From Firm-04 sp045627405 (GTDB lineage Bacteria; Bacillota; Clostridia; Oscillospirales; Ruminococcaceae), in NCBI GenBank assembly GCA_045627405.1, contig JAZQNP010000087.1, positions 1 through 30,939 of the forward strand: a DNA stretch of 30,939 bases, given 5' to 3'. Below are positions 1 through 8,083 of the stretch, one piece after another. The notes beneath the pieces are model-generated. The model was not told the DNA's origin. It saw only the letters and a program-made list of their open reading frames with translations, and ran no database searches. Made by a program: the position numbers and the translations under genes. The stretch's first letter is position 1. Each line of letters begins with the position of its first letter.

Positions 1-381
1 ATAGTCAATCTGCGAATCGGCAAGATACAGCCACCCGACAAAATCCGGATATTTCGCTGCCATCGCATCGGCATTGGCACGCAGCTCCGCAGCCTTTGCA
101 GCCGTCAGATACGGCTCTGTTCCGGAATCCTTTTCCAGCCGAGGGAGCGTTTCCGCAGCGGCGGTCGTCGTGGTGGTTGCAATGGTCGTCGTTGTAGTGG
201 GTGTCGTTGCAGCGGTCGGGGTCGTGATCTCCGGCTCCGGCTCCTCCTGCTTCCCGAAAAACAGGAAGATCAGCAGGCATACACCCGCTGCAAGCAGCAC
301 GCCGCCGATGAGATACGGCAGTGCGCGCCGAAGCTTGGATTTCTTTGCCGAGTCCGGAGCAATGTCCTGTGTGCTGCCCAT
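1..381 (-). CDS. Class B sortase, N-terminal part (truncated by window edge)
   Basis: The reading frame starts with ATG at 381-379, behind a strong AAAGGAGG ribosome-binding site, and stays open for 127 codons to the first base of the window, so only the N-terminus is present. Residues about 20-42 form one hydrophobic membrane anchor after a basic stretch (KKSKLRR). Residues 46-78 are a Glu/Pro then Thr-rich linker. From about residue 98 the sequence reads like the start of a sortase B catalytic domain: ANADAMAAKYPDFVGWLYL followed by DSQIDY matches the family pattern N-x-D-x-VGWL...T-x-IDYPV. Sortases of this class are membrane-bound cysteine transpeptidases that attach surface proteins or pilins to the wall. 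The catalytic His, Cys and Arg lie outside the window, so activity cannot be judged. A consensus promoter lies at 512-540. Confidence 0.8.
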   Translation of the reverse strand, partial: MGSTQDIAPDSAKKSKLRRALPYLIGGVLLAAGVCLLIFLFFGKQEEPEPEITTPTAATTPTTTTTIATTTTTAAAETLPRLEKDSGTEPYLTAAKAAELRANADAMAAKYPDFVGWLYLADSQIDY

Positions 382-511
382 TCGGATCGGCACCTCCTTT
401 CAGATGCAAAAATCTTTCTGCATTCATGCTTTTTTTCATTTGCAGAACGCGGCGCAGAATCTGCTGTCTGCCCGTTCGGACGCACAGCTCCGCGCTTTGT
501 TTGGTATATCA

Positions 512-540
512 ATTATAGCACATGAGCAGCAGAATGTCAA
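512..540 (-). promoter_or_regulatory. Sigma-A promoter of the sortase gene
   Basis: On the minus strand, TTGACA (540-535) and TATAAT (517-512) are separated by exactly 17 bases, a perfect consensus. Transcription would start near 505, leaving a leader of about 125 nt before the sortase ATG at 381. I saw no hairpin in that leader. Confidence 0.85.
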
Positions 541-757
541 TCACCAAACGAAAGGCTCCCGCCGTCTTTGAGGGCAGTCCGGCTGCGGTGTTTCCGCATA
601 CAATGCCGCACAGAGACCCTGTCTGATATCCATAAAAAGCCGGAGCCGGCATTTTGCGCTCAGCGAACAAAGCAAGCCGGTCCGCCGGAATATTCGTGCA
701 AATATTGTACAAAATACACAAAAAGATGCATAAACCCCCTGCTCTGCGGATTTTTGC
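541..757. other. Intergenic stretch without recognisable genes
   Basis: This lies between the back-to-back promoters of the sortase and rfbA genes. Short frames exist, but none has a ribosome-binding site or a plausible protein. The only structure noticed is a small GC-rich inverted repeat (GCCGGAGCCGGC) near 640-652. I see no gene here. Confidence 0.6.
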
Positions 758-786
758 TTGACTTCAACAAAAACTTGTGATAGAAT
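758..786 (+). promoter_or_regulatory. Sigma-A promoter of rfbA
   Basis: TTGACT (758-763) and TAGAAT (781-786) are separated by 17 bases. The predicted start near 793 gives a leader of about 145 nt. That leader begins with a perfect 8-bp hairpin: CTGTCTTT at 799-806 pairs with AAAGACAG at 820-827. No U-tract follows, so it is not a terminator. It may stabilise the mRNA 5' end or bind a regulator. Confidence 0.75.
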
Positions 787-937
787 AGAGTAGGGAGACT
801 GTCTTTCAATGAGTCGAAAAAAGACAGCACACTATAAAATATAAACAGAGAAAAATAAAAGGCAGATCCGCATTTCTCCGCTGCCCGGCAGCCTGCGCGG
901 AAATCTGCATTTTGCTCAGATAAATTGGGAGGTAACC

Positions 938-1822
938 ATGAAGGGAATTATTCTGGCGGGCGGATGCGGCACAAGACTGTATCCGTCAACCATCGCAGTC
1001 AGCAAACAGCTGCTTCCGATTTTTGACAAGCCCCTTTGCTATTATCCGCTCTCGATGCTGCTGCTCGCAAAAATCCGGGATATTCTGATTATTTCCACCC
1101 CCCGCGACATCGGAAATTATATGCAGCTTCTCGGTGACGGCTCCCGAATCGGCGTTCATTTTGAGTACGCCGTTCAGGAAACACCGAGAGGTCTGGCAGA
1201 TGCGTTTATCATTGGTGAAAAATTCATTGGAGACGACAACGTATGTCTCGTGCTGGGCGACAATGTCTTCTACGGATCGGCAATGTCCTCCATTCTCCGC
1301 CAGGCGATGGAGTCAATCGAAAACGGCGGCGCATCCATCTTCGGCTGCTTTATGAAGAATCCGCAGGAATTCGGTGTGGTCGAATTCGACGAGAACAGAA
1401 AAGTCATCTCCATCGAAGAAAAGCCGAAGCATCCAAAATCCAATTACGCAATTCCCGGACTGTATTTCTATGATAACAATGTCGTCGAAATCGCAAAGAA
1501 TGTGCAGCCCTCGGCACGCGGCGAGATCGAGATTTCCTCTGTCAATTCTGAGTATTTGCAGCGCGGTCTGCTGAATGTCACCCTGATGGGCAGAGGCGTC
1601 ACATGGTTTGATACCGGCTCACCGAAGGGCATGTACAAGGCGAGCGGCTTTGTCAAGACGCTGCAAGAAATGCAGGGCTTCTATATTTCCTGTATCGAGG
1701 AAATTGCATGGCGCAAGCATTTCATTGACGATGCGCAGCTCAGAAAATGCGGCGAAGAACTGGCTATGACAGATTACGGAAAATATCTGCTTTCGCTGCT
1801 GAAAGGCGAAGAGGAACCATAA
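938..1822 (+). CDS. rfbA: Glucose-1-phosphate thymidylyltransferase (RmlA/RfbA)
   Basis: This 294-residue protein has the usual length of the family. It forms dTDP-glucose from dTTP and glucose-1-phosphate, the first step towards dTDP-L-rhamnose and related cell-surface sugars. The nucleotide-binding signature is at the N-terminus (ILAGGCGTRLYPST, residues 5-18), followed by the SKQLLPIFDKP loop (22-32) carrying the conserved Lys. VLGDNVFYG (about 105-113) holds the metal-binding Asp, and EEKP lies near 158. GGGAGGTAACC precedes the ATG. The gene stands alone between a promoter and a strong terminator. The partner genes rfbB, rfbC and rfbD are not in this window, so it is either a stand-alone copy or they lie elsewhere. 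Confidence 0.93.
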   Translation: MKGIILAGGCGTRLYPSTIAVSKQLLPIFDKPLCYYPLSMLLLAKIRDILIISTPRDIGNYMQLLGDGSRIGVHFEYAVQETPRGLADAFIIGEKFIGDDNVCLVLGDNVFYGSAMSSILRQAMESIENGGASIFGCFMKNPQEFGVVEFDENRKVISIEEKPKHPKSNYAIPGLYFYDNNVVEIAKNVQPSARGEIEISSVNSEYLQRGLLNVTLMGRGVTWFDTGSPKGMYKASGFVKTLQEMQGFYISCIEEIAWRKHFIDDAQLRKCGEELAMTDYGKYLLSLLKGEEEP

Positions 1823-1826
1823 TACA

Positions 1827-1864
1827 AAAGCCGCTGTACCCGATTCGGTACAGCGGCTTTTTTA
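1827..1864 (+). terminator. Rho-independent terminator of rfbA
   Basis: A 14-15 bp stem (AAAGCCGCTGTACC with GGTACAGCGGCTTT) closes a 6-nt loop and is followed by a T run. It starts 5 nt after the rfbA stop codon. Confidence 0.92.
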
Positions 1865-1870
1865 AGCCCC

Positions 1871-1906
1871 CAAAAAACAAAACCCGCATCATCATGATGC
1901 GGGTTT
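1871..1906 (-). terminator. Rho-independent terminator of tRNA-Arg
   Basis: On the minus strand a 12-13 bp stem (AACCCGCATCAT with ATGATGCGGGTT) is followed by TTTTGTTTTTTG. It begins a few bases after the 3' end of the tRNA. Confidence 0.88.
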
Positions 1907-1909
1907 CAG

Positions 1910-1983
1910 TGCGCCGGAAGGGATTCGAACCCCCGACCTACTGGTTCGTAGCCAGTTACTCTATCCAACTGAGCTACCGGCGC
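1910..1983 (-). tRNA. tRNA-Arg (anticodon ACG)
   Basis: The minus strand folds as a standard cloverleaf. The acceptor stem is GCGCCGG/CCGGCGC, the D arm is GCTC..GAGT, the anticodon stem is ACTGG/CCAGT around the loop CTACGAA (anticodon ACG), and the T arm contains GGTTCGAATCC. The discriminator base is A. The next genomic bases are CTG, so the 3' CCA is not encoded and must be added enzymatically. The ACG anticodon normally needs deamination of A34 to inosine by TadA to read CGU/CGC/CGA. Confidence 0.96.
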
Positions 1984-2008
1984 ATGTCTCATTGCCGAGA
2001 ACTTCATT

Positions 2009-2037
2009 ATTATATCACATTTCAATCGGAATGTCAA
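2009..2037 (-). promoter_or_regulatory. Promoter of tRNA-Arg
   Basis: On the minus strand, TTGACA (2037-2032), a 17-base spacer and TATAAT (2014-2009) form a perfect consensus about 25 bp upstream of the tRNA 5' end. Confidence 0.9.
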
Positions 2038-2094
2038 GAGGAAAACAAAAAAAATTTCCGAAGCGGTCAGACGGCGCAAAATCTCGGAAATCTC

Positions 2095-2123
2095 TTGCTT
2101 TTTCTACGGAAATATGCTACAAT
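2095..2123 (+). promoter_or_regulatory. Promoter of the SseB-like gene
   Basis: TTGCTT (2095-2100), 17 bases, then TACAAT (2118-2123). The predicted start near 2130 lies about 45 nt before the ATG at 2175. Confidence 0.7.
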
Positions 2124-2174
2124 AAAAAAGAACGCTGCATTGGCGGCGAATCTATCTCACAGGAGGAGATCCCA

Positions 2175-3086
2175 ATGCCTGAACAAATGAAACCGGTCGA
2201 AAATCCGGTTCTGGTCGATGCAATGGCGACTTTTAAACTCGATCTCAAAAATAAGGAACACGAGATGGCTTTCTTGAAGGCTGCCGTGGAAGCCCGCTAT
2301 CTGCTGCCCGCACAGGTCGAACAGCAGCCCGACAGCGAACAGACTGAGGACGGCAAAACCAAGGCGAGAATCGCGTTCCAGATCATGACCAACCAAAACG
2401 GCGAACAGTTTATGCCTGTCTATACCGATGAGGTGGAAATGCGCAAGGCGCGCAAGCCCCAGCCCGGTGAACGGTTCCAGGTCGCGGTCATGTCCTTTAT
2501 GGACATCTATCGCTTCGTCAAAGCCAATGAGCCGATCCGCGGCGTGGTCATCAACCCCGCAGGCAGCGCACTCTGCCTGATCCGTCCGCAGGTCATTGCG
2601 ATCGGAGATAACGGCGGCGACCTGAATGCAAAAATGACGCAGGAAGCGACTGTGCAGCAGAACGCTGCGGCACGGTCAGAAACCAGCCGCGCCGAACAGC
2701 AGGCATCTCAGCAGGCTGCAATCCGCCAGGCAATGGCTGACATGGAAGCGGCAAAGGCTGCCTCCGAAAACGAATCTGCACCGGATGCGGCAGATGTCAT
2801 CTCCGATGATCTCCTTGACGCGCTCAAAGCCTGCCTCAAAAAGCAGAAGGCCGTCAAAAAGGCTTATATTCAGCCGGAAACCGAAAAGGGTGAACAGTAT
2901 CTGCTGATCGCGCTCGAAGCGGATGAAAATGCCGACCTCGACAACATCAGTGCAGCCGTCGCAAAGGACTGCGCGGATTATTCCGATCTGCCCTTTGACT
3001 GCGTGGCTGCAAGCTCTATCCGCGCAAAAGAGCTGATCGCAAACGAAAAGCCTTTCTACGAGAAAAAACGCTTCGGCATTTTTTAA
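2175..3086 (+). CDS. SseB-family protein
   Basis: The protein has 303 residues. The ATG at 2175 is chosen because AGGAGGAGAT sits just upstream and a promoter ends at 2123; the frame is open further upstream but without a start signal. Residues about 10-130 resemble the SseB N-terminal domain (NPVLVDAMATFKLDLKNKE, then a MPVYTDEVEM segment and VINPAGSALCLIRPQV). A low-complexity Gln/Ala/Glu-rich stretch, probably a coiled linker (about 150-210), follows. Residues about 215-300 resemble the SseB C-terminal domain (DALKACLKKQKAVKKAYIQ). SseB is named for serine sensitivity in E. coli, and its molecular role is unclear. No signal peptide or membrane segment is visible, so it is probably cytosolic. 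The GH5 gene follows after 86 bp. Confidence 0.75.
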   Translation: MPEQMKPVENPVLVDAMATFKLDLKNKEHEMAFLKAAVEARYLLPAQVEQQPDSEQTEDGKTKARIAFQIMTNQNGEQFMPVYTDEVEMRKARKPQPGERFQVAVMSFMDIYRFVKANEPIRGVVINPAGSALCLIRPQVIAIGDNGGDLNAKMTQEATVQQNAAARSETSRAEQQASQQAAIRQAMADMEAAKAASENESAPDAADVISDDLLDALKACLKKQKAVKKAYIQPETEKGEQYLLIALEADENADLDNISAAVAKDCADYSDLPFDCVAASSIRAKELIANEKPFYEKKRFGIF

Positions 3087-3100
3087 GTTTCTTGTTGCAT

Positions 3101-3145
3101 AGCGGCATGAGGGTGCCGCTTTGATACCCGTGCGTACCGGCACGG
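3101..3145 (+). other. Two tandem small hairpins between the SseB-like gene and the GH5 gene
   Basis: AGCGGCA/TGCCGCT (3101-3107 with 3114-3120) and CCGTGC/GCACGG (3128-3133 with 3140-3145) form adjacent perfect stems with 6-nt loops. Neither is followed by a T run. They could cause pausing or mRNA processing, or act as a weak terminator, between the two genes. Confidence 0.4.
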
Positions 3146-3172
3146 CAAATCCGAAATGAGGGGGAATTTCGT

Positions 3173-4948
3173 ATGAAACGCAATGCTATGCTCTCTGTGC
3201 TTGCCGCAATCGTCGTCACAGCGGCAGGCACCGTCGGACTGGGCGGCGACGCTCTGATCCGGCAGTCATCTGCGGCTGCGGCTGCCGATGACACCAACGA
3301 CGACTGGCTGCATGCCGTCGGAAGCCGTCTCTACGACAAGGACGGCAACGAGGTCTGGCTGACCGGCGCAAACTGGTTCGGCTTCAACTGCACCGAGTGC
3401 GCGCTGCACTACCTTTGGAGCGGCGACATCGACGACCTCGTGCGCGAAATCGCTGACCACGGCATCAACGTACTCCGCATTCCGGTATCCACCGAGCTTC
3501 TCTATAACTGGATGATCGGGGATCCGGATCCGATGCAGAGCGTCAACCCGAATGACGATCCGTACTATCCGTTCAACGTGGACCTCATCAATGCGGACGG
3601 TTCTGTCATGAACAGTCAGGAGTGCTTCGATGTGCTTCTGAAAAAATGCAAGCAGAACGGCGTGAAGGTCTTTATTGACATCCACAGCCCGGAATCCAAC
3701 AACTCCGGCCACAACTACGGTCTGTGGTACGGCAAGAGCTTCACCGGCAGAGACGGCAAAAGCGTCACGGTCACAACTTCGGTCTGGATCGAGACACTCG
3801 CATGGACGGCGGAGCACTACAAGAACGATGACACGCTGATCGGCTTTGATCTCAAAAACGAGCCGCACAGCACCTACGGCGGCGCACCGGTCGATGCCAT
3901 CTGGGACAATTCCAACGCCGAAAACAACTGGAAAAAAGCTGCACAGGACTGTGCTGACGCCATCCTCGCGAACAATCCGAACGCACTGATCCTGATTGAA
4001 GGCGTCGAGGGCTTTGAGGGTCACGGCGCATGGTGGGGCGGAAATCTCCGCGGTGTCGCCAAGTATCCGGTGGTTCCGTCTTCCGGCACCAGCCAGATCG
4101 TCTATTCCCCGCATGATTACGGTCCCATCGTCAGCGCACAGACATGGTTTGAAAAGGATTTCAGTGAGCAGACACTGCTCGACGATTACTGGTATGATAC
4201 ATGGGCTTATCTTGTGGATACCGATACTGCGCCGCTGCTGATCGGTGAATGGGGCGGACGCATTCCGGATACTGTCAATGAGGCGTCTCTGCTTGCAACC
4301 AATTCCAATACGCTCAACGATACCGAGAAGAATGTAAAGTGGATGATTCTGCTGCGCAATTACATGATCAAAAATCATATCAACCACACCTTCTGGTGCC
4401 TGAACGACGACTCCGGCGATACGGGCGGTCTGTGGAAGCAGATCGGCTATAACCCCTCGACCGGCACATCTGTCGAATGGGATACCGTCAAGTACAATAT
4501 CTTTGAGCAGGCACTCTGGCAGACACAGAAAACCGGTAAGTACATCGGTCTGGATCACCAGACTGCACTCGGCAGCAACGGCATTTCGCTCGGCGATTTC
4601 TATGCCGGCTACGCTTCCACCGAGGGCAGTAACCTCGACGGCGGTACGGTCGTCTCCGGCAGCACAAATCCGAATCTGACGCAGACCATTGTAACCGTTA
4701 CCACCACATCCTCCTCGGAACAGGAGAACAATGCGCTTTACGGCGATGTCGATTGCAACGACCTCGTGGAGCTTCCCGATGCGGTTCTGCTGGCAAAGGC
4801 AACTGCCGGTGTGGAAGGTGCATCACTTTCGGCACAGGGACGGTATAATGCCGATGTCACCGGCGACGAGCGGATCGACAGCGCAGACCTCACCAAACTG
4901 CTGAAATATCTCGGCGGTCTGATTAAGCTGAGCGATCTCGCTCCGTAA
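3173..4948 (+). CDS. Secreted GH5 endoglucanase with C-terminal dockerin
   Basis: The 591-residue protein is predicted to hydrolyse beta-1,4-glucan (cellulose-type) chains outside the cell. Residues 1-39 are a signal peptide (MKRN, a hydrophobic core, and a poly-Ala end likely to be cleaved before DD). The GH5 barrel spans about 45-460. GFDLKNEPH carries the acid/base Glu230, and PLLIGEWGG carries the nucleophile Glu359. WWGGNLRGVAKYPVV and YSPHDYG resemble the Acidothermus E1 type (GH5 subfamily 1). A Thr/Ser linker (about 495-520) precedes a dockerin (about 521-585) with two calcium-loop/helix repeats, GDVDCNDLVELPD and ADVTGDERIDSAD. The dockerin should attach the enzyme to a cohesin of a cellulosome scaffoldin, which is not in this window. 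AGGGGG precedes the ATG. Confidence 0.93.
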   Translation: MKRNAMLSVLAAIVVTAAGTVGLGGDALIRQSSAAAAADDTNDDWLHAVGSRLYDKDGNEVWLTGANWFGFNCTECALHYLWSGDIDDLVREIADHGINVLRIPVSTELLYNWMIGDPDPMQSVNPNDDPYYPFNVDLINADGSVMNSQECFDVLLKKCKQNGVKVFIDIHSPESNNSGHNYGLWYGKSFTGRDGKSVTVTTSVWIETLAWTAEHYKNDDTLIGFDLKNEPHSTYGGAPVDAIWDNSNAENNWKKAAQDCADAILANNPNALILIEGVEGFEGHGAWWGGNLRGVAKYPVVPSSGTSQIVYSPHDYGPIVSAQTWFEKDFSEQTLLDDYWYDTWAYLVDTDTAPLLIGEWGGRIPDTVNEASLLATNSNTLNDTEKNVKWMILLRNYMIKNHINHTFWCLNDDSGDTGGLWKQIGYNPSTGTSVEWDTVKYNIFEQALWQTQKTGKYIGLDHQTALGSNGISLGDFYAGYASTEGSNLDGGTVVSGSTNPNLTQTIVTVTTTSSSEQENNALYGDVDCNDLVELPDAVLLAKATAGVEGASLSAQGRYNADVTGDERIDSADLTKLLKYLGGLIKLSDLAP

Positions 4949-4965
4949 CAGCAACCAAAATCATG

Positions 4966-5003
4966 AAGCCGGCAGATACGATAACGTATCTGCCGGCTTT
5001 TCA
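4966..5003. terminator. Shared terminator of the convergent GH5 and mntP genes
   Basis: A 15-bp stem (AAGCCGGCAGATACG with CGTATCTGCCGGCTT) closes an ATAA loop and is followed by TTCATCTTCT on the plus strand. It ends 6 nt before the mntP stop codon, so it can serve both directions; the T run is poorer on the minus side. Confidence 0.88.
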
Positions 5004-5008
5004 TCTTC

Positions 5009-5590
5009 TCAAAGCTTATGACTGAAAAATATTTCCAGACCGATGCCGATCAGAAGCAATCCGCCGAGGACGATTGCTTTGTCCGCCAGCTTCGTTCCTG
5101 CCCTTTTGCCGAGCTTTACGCCGCAAAAGCAGATTCCGAATGTCACCGCTGCGATGATCAGTGCCGTCATCACCGCGCGAATCCACGAGGCATCCGCAAT
5201 GGTAAAGCCGACAGACAGTGCATCAATAGAAGTCGCTGTGCCCTGCACCAGCAGCGCGCCGAAGCTGACTGCCGTTTTCACGGAATCCCCTCGTCTGCTC
5301 CGCAGCGCGTGAAGTCCCTCTATGACCATCTTTCCGCCCAGCACGCAGAGCAGTATCAGTGAAATCCACGGAACCCATCCCGAAAACGCAGAAAAAAGCT
5401 GCATCACCGTATGCACACAAATCCAGCCGAGAATCGGCATCAGCCCCTGAAACCCGGCAAAAATGCCGGCAATTCCGAGCTGCCGGTGCATCTGCATATC
5501 CGTCTCGTGCAGCCCGTTGGCTACCGATACCGCAAAGGCATCCATCGCAAGCCCGATGCCGAGCAGAATGCTGTTTAGAATCCACAGCAT
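5009..5590 (-). CDS. mntP: Manganese efflux pump MntP
   Basis: The 193-residue membrane protein matches the usual length of the MntP (DUF204) family, which exports Mn2+ to prevent toxicity. The ATG at 5590 is chosen because it gives the canonical start MLWILNSILLGIGLAMDAFAVS; the frame extends upstream only into the preceding gene. The protein is an internal repeat of two three-helix units. Each carries the family's Asp motif: AMDAFAVS with Asp17 and SIDALSVG with Asp123. About six transmembrane segments are visible. It is the last gene of a three-gene operon, 16 nt after the flavoprotein. I saw no Mn riboswitch (yybP-ykoY type) upstream, so control is probably from the operon promoter near 7987-8015. 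Confidence 0.93.
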   Translation of the reverse strand: MLWILNSILLGIGLAMDAFAVSVANGLHETDMQMHRQLGIAGIFAGFQGLMPILGWICVHTVMQLFSAFSGWVPWISLILLCVLGGKMVIEGLHALRSRRGDSVKTAVSFGALLVQGTATSIDALSVGFTIADASWIRAVMTALIIAAVTFGICFCGVKLGKRAGTKLADKAIVLGGLLLIGIGLEIFFSHKL

Positions 5591-5606
5591 GTAATCACAT
5601 CCGTTG

Positions 5607-6833
5607 TCATTTTGTTTCCGCACAGGAGGGCTGTGCCGCGGCAGCTCCCGCTGCAATGCCGGATGCCCACGCCCATGCAAGATTATACCCGCCGCAGTCG
5701 CCGTCTATATCCAACAGCTCCCCGCAAAAATACAGTGACGGGTGCAGCTTTGATTCCAGATTCCGCGACACGCACGCCCCGGCAATGCCGCCGGCTGTCA
5801 CCTGCGCCTGCTGAAACGATGCCTGTCCGGTCACGGGAAATTCCCAGCCGTGCAGCAAATGCAGAAGACTCCGCTTCTGCTCGCTTCCGCGCAAAACAGC
5901 CTGTGCCGGTTCCGATGCCGTGCCGAACATCTGCTTCATGCACTGCTCTCCGACACGCTTGGGCAGCAGTCCGGTCAGCAGCTCGCCGCAGGGCAGATCT
6001 CCGCGGACAGACAAAAGATTTTCCAGTATCTGCGCGGATTCCGCTTCGCTGAGATCAGGCAGCAGATCCACAGATACTGTCATCTGTTTGCCGTACATTG
6101 CCGCATACCGCGATAAATTGAATATGCAGATGCCGGAAAGCGCGTTCTCTGTAAATTGCAGCTCACCGGTCTCGGTTTTGCACACCTCTGCGCGATGTAT
6201 CGCGCGCACCGCCGCACGCACACGCATGCCTTTCAGCGCACGCACACGCTGCGGATCCGTCGGAATCGGACAGAGTGACGGCTTGGGCGGCGCAATGCGA
6301 TACCCCATCTCCCGCAGCAGCGGCAGCAGACTGCCGTCCGTACCGCAGTTCGGCGCGGCGGAACCGCCTGCCGCCAGAATCACCGCATCTGCATCATATT
6401 TCGCTTCTCCGCAAATGACGCGCCAGCAGGTTTTGTGCTGCCGCAGTCCGGTCACTTTGCAGTCGCACTGCATTCTGACACCCGAACGCTCCGCTGCAAA
6501 CCGCAGCGCGTCCAGCACAGATGCCGCCGTCCCGCTGCACGGGTACTGCCGCCCCTCGCCGTCTGTCCGGATATACAGACCGAGATGAGAAAAATACGAA
6601 GCTGCATCGAATTTCTCCAAGATGCTCCGTGCTTGCGGCAATGTGCCGTGATAATGCTGCCAGTCAAATCCCGCATGGGCAAGATTGCATCTGCCGTTGC
6701 CTGTCAGGAGAATTTTTTTGCCGACACGCGAAAGCCGTTCCAGCAGCAACACATCTGCGCCCGCCTTTGCCGCGGAAACCGCTGCCGCAAGTCCCGATGC
6801 CCCGCCGCCGACGACAATGACCGCGCGGCTCAT
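5607..6833 (-). CDS. HI0933/BaiN-type FAD-dependent oxidoreductase
   Basis: The 408-residue flavoprotein has the Rossmann FAD motif VVGGGASGLAAA (residues 7-18), the acidic residue ending the second strand (LLLE) and the family motif GKKILLTGNGRCNLA. VILAAGGSAAPNCGTDGS and a C-terminal YFCGELLDIDGDCGGYNLAWAWASG are typical of the family. Members are variously annotated as NAD(P)/FAD-dependent oxidoreductase, aminoacetone oxidase-like or BaiN. Only a few have known substrates, so the reaction here is unknown. The ATG overlaps the stop of the upstream membrane-protein gene in an ATGA, indicating translational coupling. mntP follows 16 nt downstream. No signal peptide is present, so it is cytosolic. 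Confidence 0.9.
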   Translation of the reverse strand: MSRAVIVVGGGASGLAAAVSAAKAGADVLLLERLSRVGKKILLTGNGRCNLAHAGFDWQHYHGTLPQARSILEKFDAASYFSHLGLYIRTDGEGRQYPCSGTAASVLDALRFAAERSGVRMQCDCKVTGLRQHKTCWRVICGEAKYDADAVILAAGGSAAPNCGTDGSLLPLLREMGYRIAPPKPSLCPIPTDPQRVRALKGMRVRAAVRAIHRAEVCKTETGELQFTENALSGICIFNLSRYAAMYGKQMTVSVDLLPDLSEAESAQILENLLSVRGDLPCGELLTGLLPKRVGEQCMKQMFGTASEPAQAVLRGSEQKRSLLHLLHGWEFPVTGQASFQQAQVTAGGIAGACVSRNLESKLHPSLYFCGELLDIDGDCGGYNLAWAWASGIAAGAAAAQPSCAETK

Positions 6834-7933
6834 GCCGGAAGCTCCCTGAGCTTATGAATGCCGCGGCTTTCGCGCAGCATCGCAGGCAGTGTGACCGCAC
6901 TGCCGATCAGAACGGAAAGTACGCCCCAAAGAATACATTTCACAACTTCGGAATGAACCTCGGCATACAGCGAATTGCCCCACAGCGCGGTGAAATTGCG
7001 AAGGCAGTCTGCCGTGGACTGATTTTCAACCGCCTGTCTGCACTCTGCATATTCTGTATCCAGCTCCGCAAAGGAGATGCCCAGTATCGCCTCTGCCTGC
7101 GCTTTTTCATCCGCGTTCATGGTGCTTGTCTCTGTCTGCAAGGATTCATAGGTCTGCATGAATGCCGAGAAATCGGCGGCGTTTTCTGTATTGAATTCCG
7201 CAATATCCTTTGCGATGTCAAAAACCGGCACAAACGCCGCAGTCGCAAGAAACAGCACGACCGCTGCAATTACGGCAGGAGCCGTCAGCTTTTTGCCGAG
7301 CTTTTTCATCGTCAGAAAACCGACCAGCGCGCCGATATAGCCGGTCAGATATGCGACATAACCCAGCCGCAGCAGAATATAAGTCAGCAAAAACAACACC
7401 GCCGCACCGCAGAGCATACCGGCAATCAGTCCTGCGACATTTGGCTTTTCCGCCGTCTTCGCCTCGCGCACCTCTGCCATATTCCGTTCCGTATACGAAC
7501 GGCAGGCATCGCAGATCACCACGCCGCTGCCGTCCAGTGCGTAGTGACGCCAGCCCGCCTCCGCGCCGCAGCCCTGACAGCACGGCAGCATCCGCTGAGA
7601 TGCTGCAAGCTGCACGAATGCACGGACATTCTCCGCAGTGCTTTCGGTCGATTTCCGCGCCGGAATTGCGATCACCGCGGCAAGCACCCGGTCTTTATAC
7701 TGAATCTTTGATATACCCGTGCGGTTCAGCCGGAACCGTTCCAGCGTCTGCGCAAGCTCCGATTCCTCCCCTGTCCCGTCCGGTTTGCAGGAAATGCGGC
7801 AGATCAGCAAGCTGCGCCGCCTGTTGTACTGCACACTGATCGGATAGGACGCAAGCTCCCCATAAAGGATGCTGCCGTATATGTCATGTGCCAATCCTGT
7901 CTCCGCACAAAATTTCCGGATCGAAAAGCCCAT
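6830..7933 (-). CDS. Membrane protein with a cysteine-rich (zinc-ribbon-like) segment
   Basis: The protein has 367 residues, starting at ATG 7933 with AAGGAG 11 nt upstream. A TTG 11 codons earlier is possible but has no ribosome-binding site. No known family is recognised. The N-terminal ~120 residues look soluble, with alternating strands. A CxxC...CxxC segment (CQGCG and CDACRSY) then suggests a zinc ribbon. Three or four transmembrane helices follow (NVAGLIAGMLCGAAVLFLLTY, VAYLTGYIGALVGFL, APAVIAAVVLFLATAAF), then a helical extracytoplasmic or cytosolic domain with many Glu/Ala/Thr residues, and a last helix (CILWGVLSVLIGSAVTL). It is the first gene of the operon with the flavoprotein and mntP. 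Confidence 0.75.
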   Translation of the reverse strand: MGFSIRKFCAETGLAHDIYGSILYGELASYPISVQYNRRRSLLICRISCKPDGTGEESELAQTLERFRLNRTGISKIQYKDRVLAAVIAIPARKSTESTAENVRAFVQLAASQRMLPCCQGCGAEAGWRHYALDGSGVVICDACRSYTERNMAEVREAKTAEKPNVAGLIAGMLCGAAVLFLLTYILLRLGYVAYLTGYIGALVGFLTMKKLGKKLTAPAVIAAVVLFLATAAFVPVFDIAKDIAEFNTENAADFSAFMQTYESLQTETSTMNADEKAQAEAILGISFAELDTEYAECRQAVENQSTADCLRNFTALWGNSLYAEVHSEVVKCILWGVLSVLIGSAVTLPAMLRESRGIHKLRELPA

Positions 7934-7986
7934 TTCCCTGTATACTCCTTCTGTTTTATCCGGCAAGTCTGCCGCTTATCAGGTTT

Positions 7987-8015
7987 ATTATAGCATATCG
8001 TGCAATCTTTTGCAA
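7987..8015 (-). promoter_or_regulatory. Promoter of the membrane protein-flavoprotein-mntP operon
   Basis: On the minus strand, TTGCAA (8015-8010) and TATAAT (7992-7987) are separated by 17 bases. The predicted start near 7980 gives a leader of about 47 nt. It is divergent from, and almost back-to-back with, the sigma-factor promoter at 8018-8046. Confidence 0.8.
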
Positions 8016-8017
8016 GC

Positions 8018-8046
8018 TTTACTTTTCGGCAGCGGTGTGTTATAAT
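8018..8046 (+). promoter_or_regulatory. Promoter of the ECF sigma/anti-sigma operon
   Basis: TTTACT (8018-8023), 17 bases, TATAAT (8041-8046). This is a housekeeping-type promoter. The start near 8053 leaves about 105 nt before the sigma gene, which contains a short ORF at 8084-8152. Confidence 0.65.
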
Positions 8047-8083
8047 GAATTCCGGAAAACGCGGCACATCGGTGAGGTTTGCC

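Noticed and set aside
74..571. 165-codon plus-strand frame at the left end
   Set aside because: Its Val-rich run is the complement of the Thr codons of the sortase linker on the minus strand, which has a ribosome-binding site, membrane anchor and sortase motif.
3266..4558. 430-codon minus-strand frame opposite the GH5 gene
   Set aside because: It has the hydrophobic, Val/Asp/Arg-rich composition typical of antisense frames of GC-rich genes, and no ribosome-binding site. The plus strand encodes an unmistakable GH5 enzyme with dockerin.
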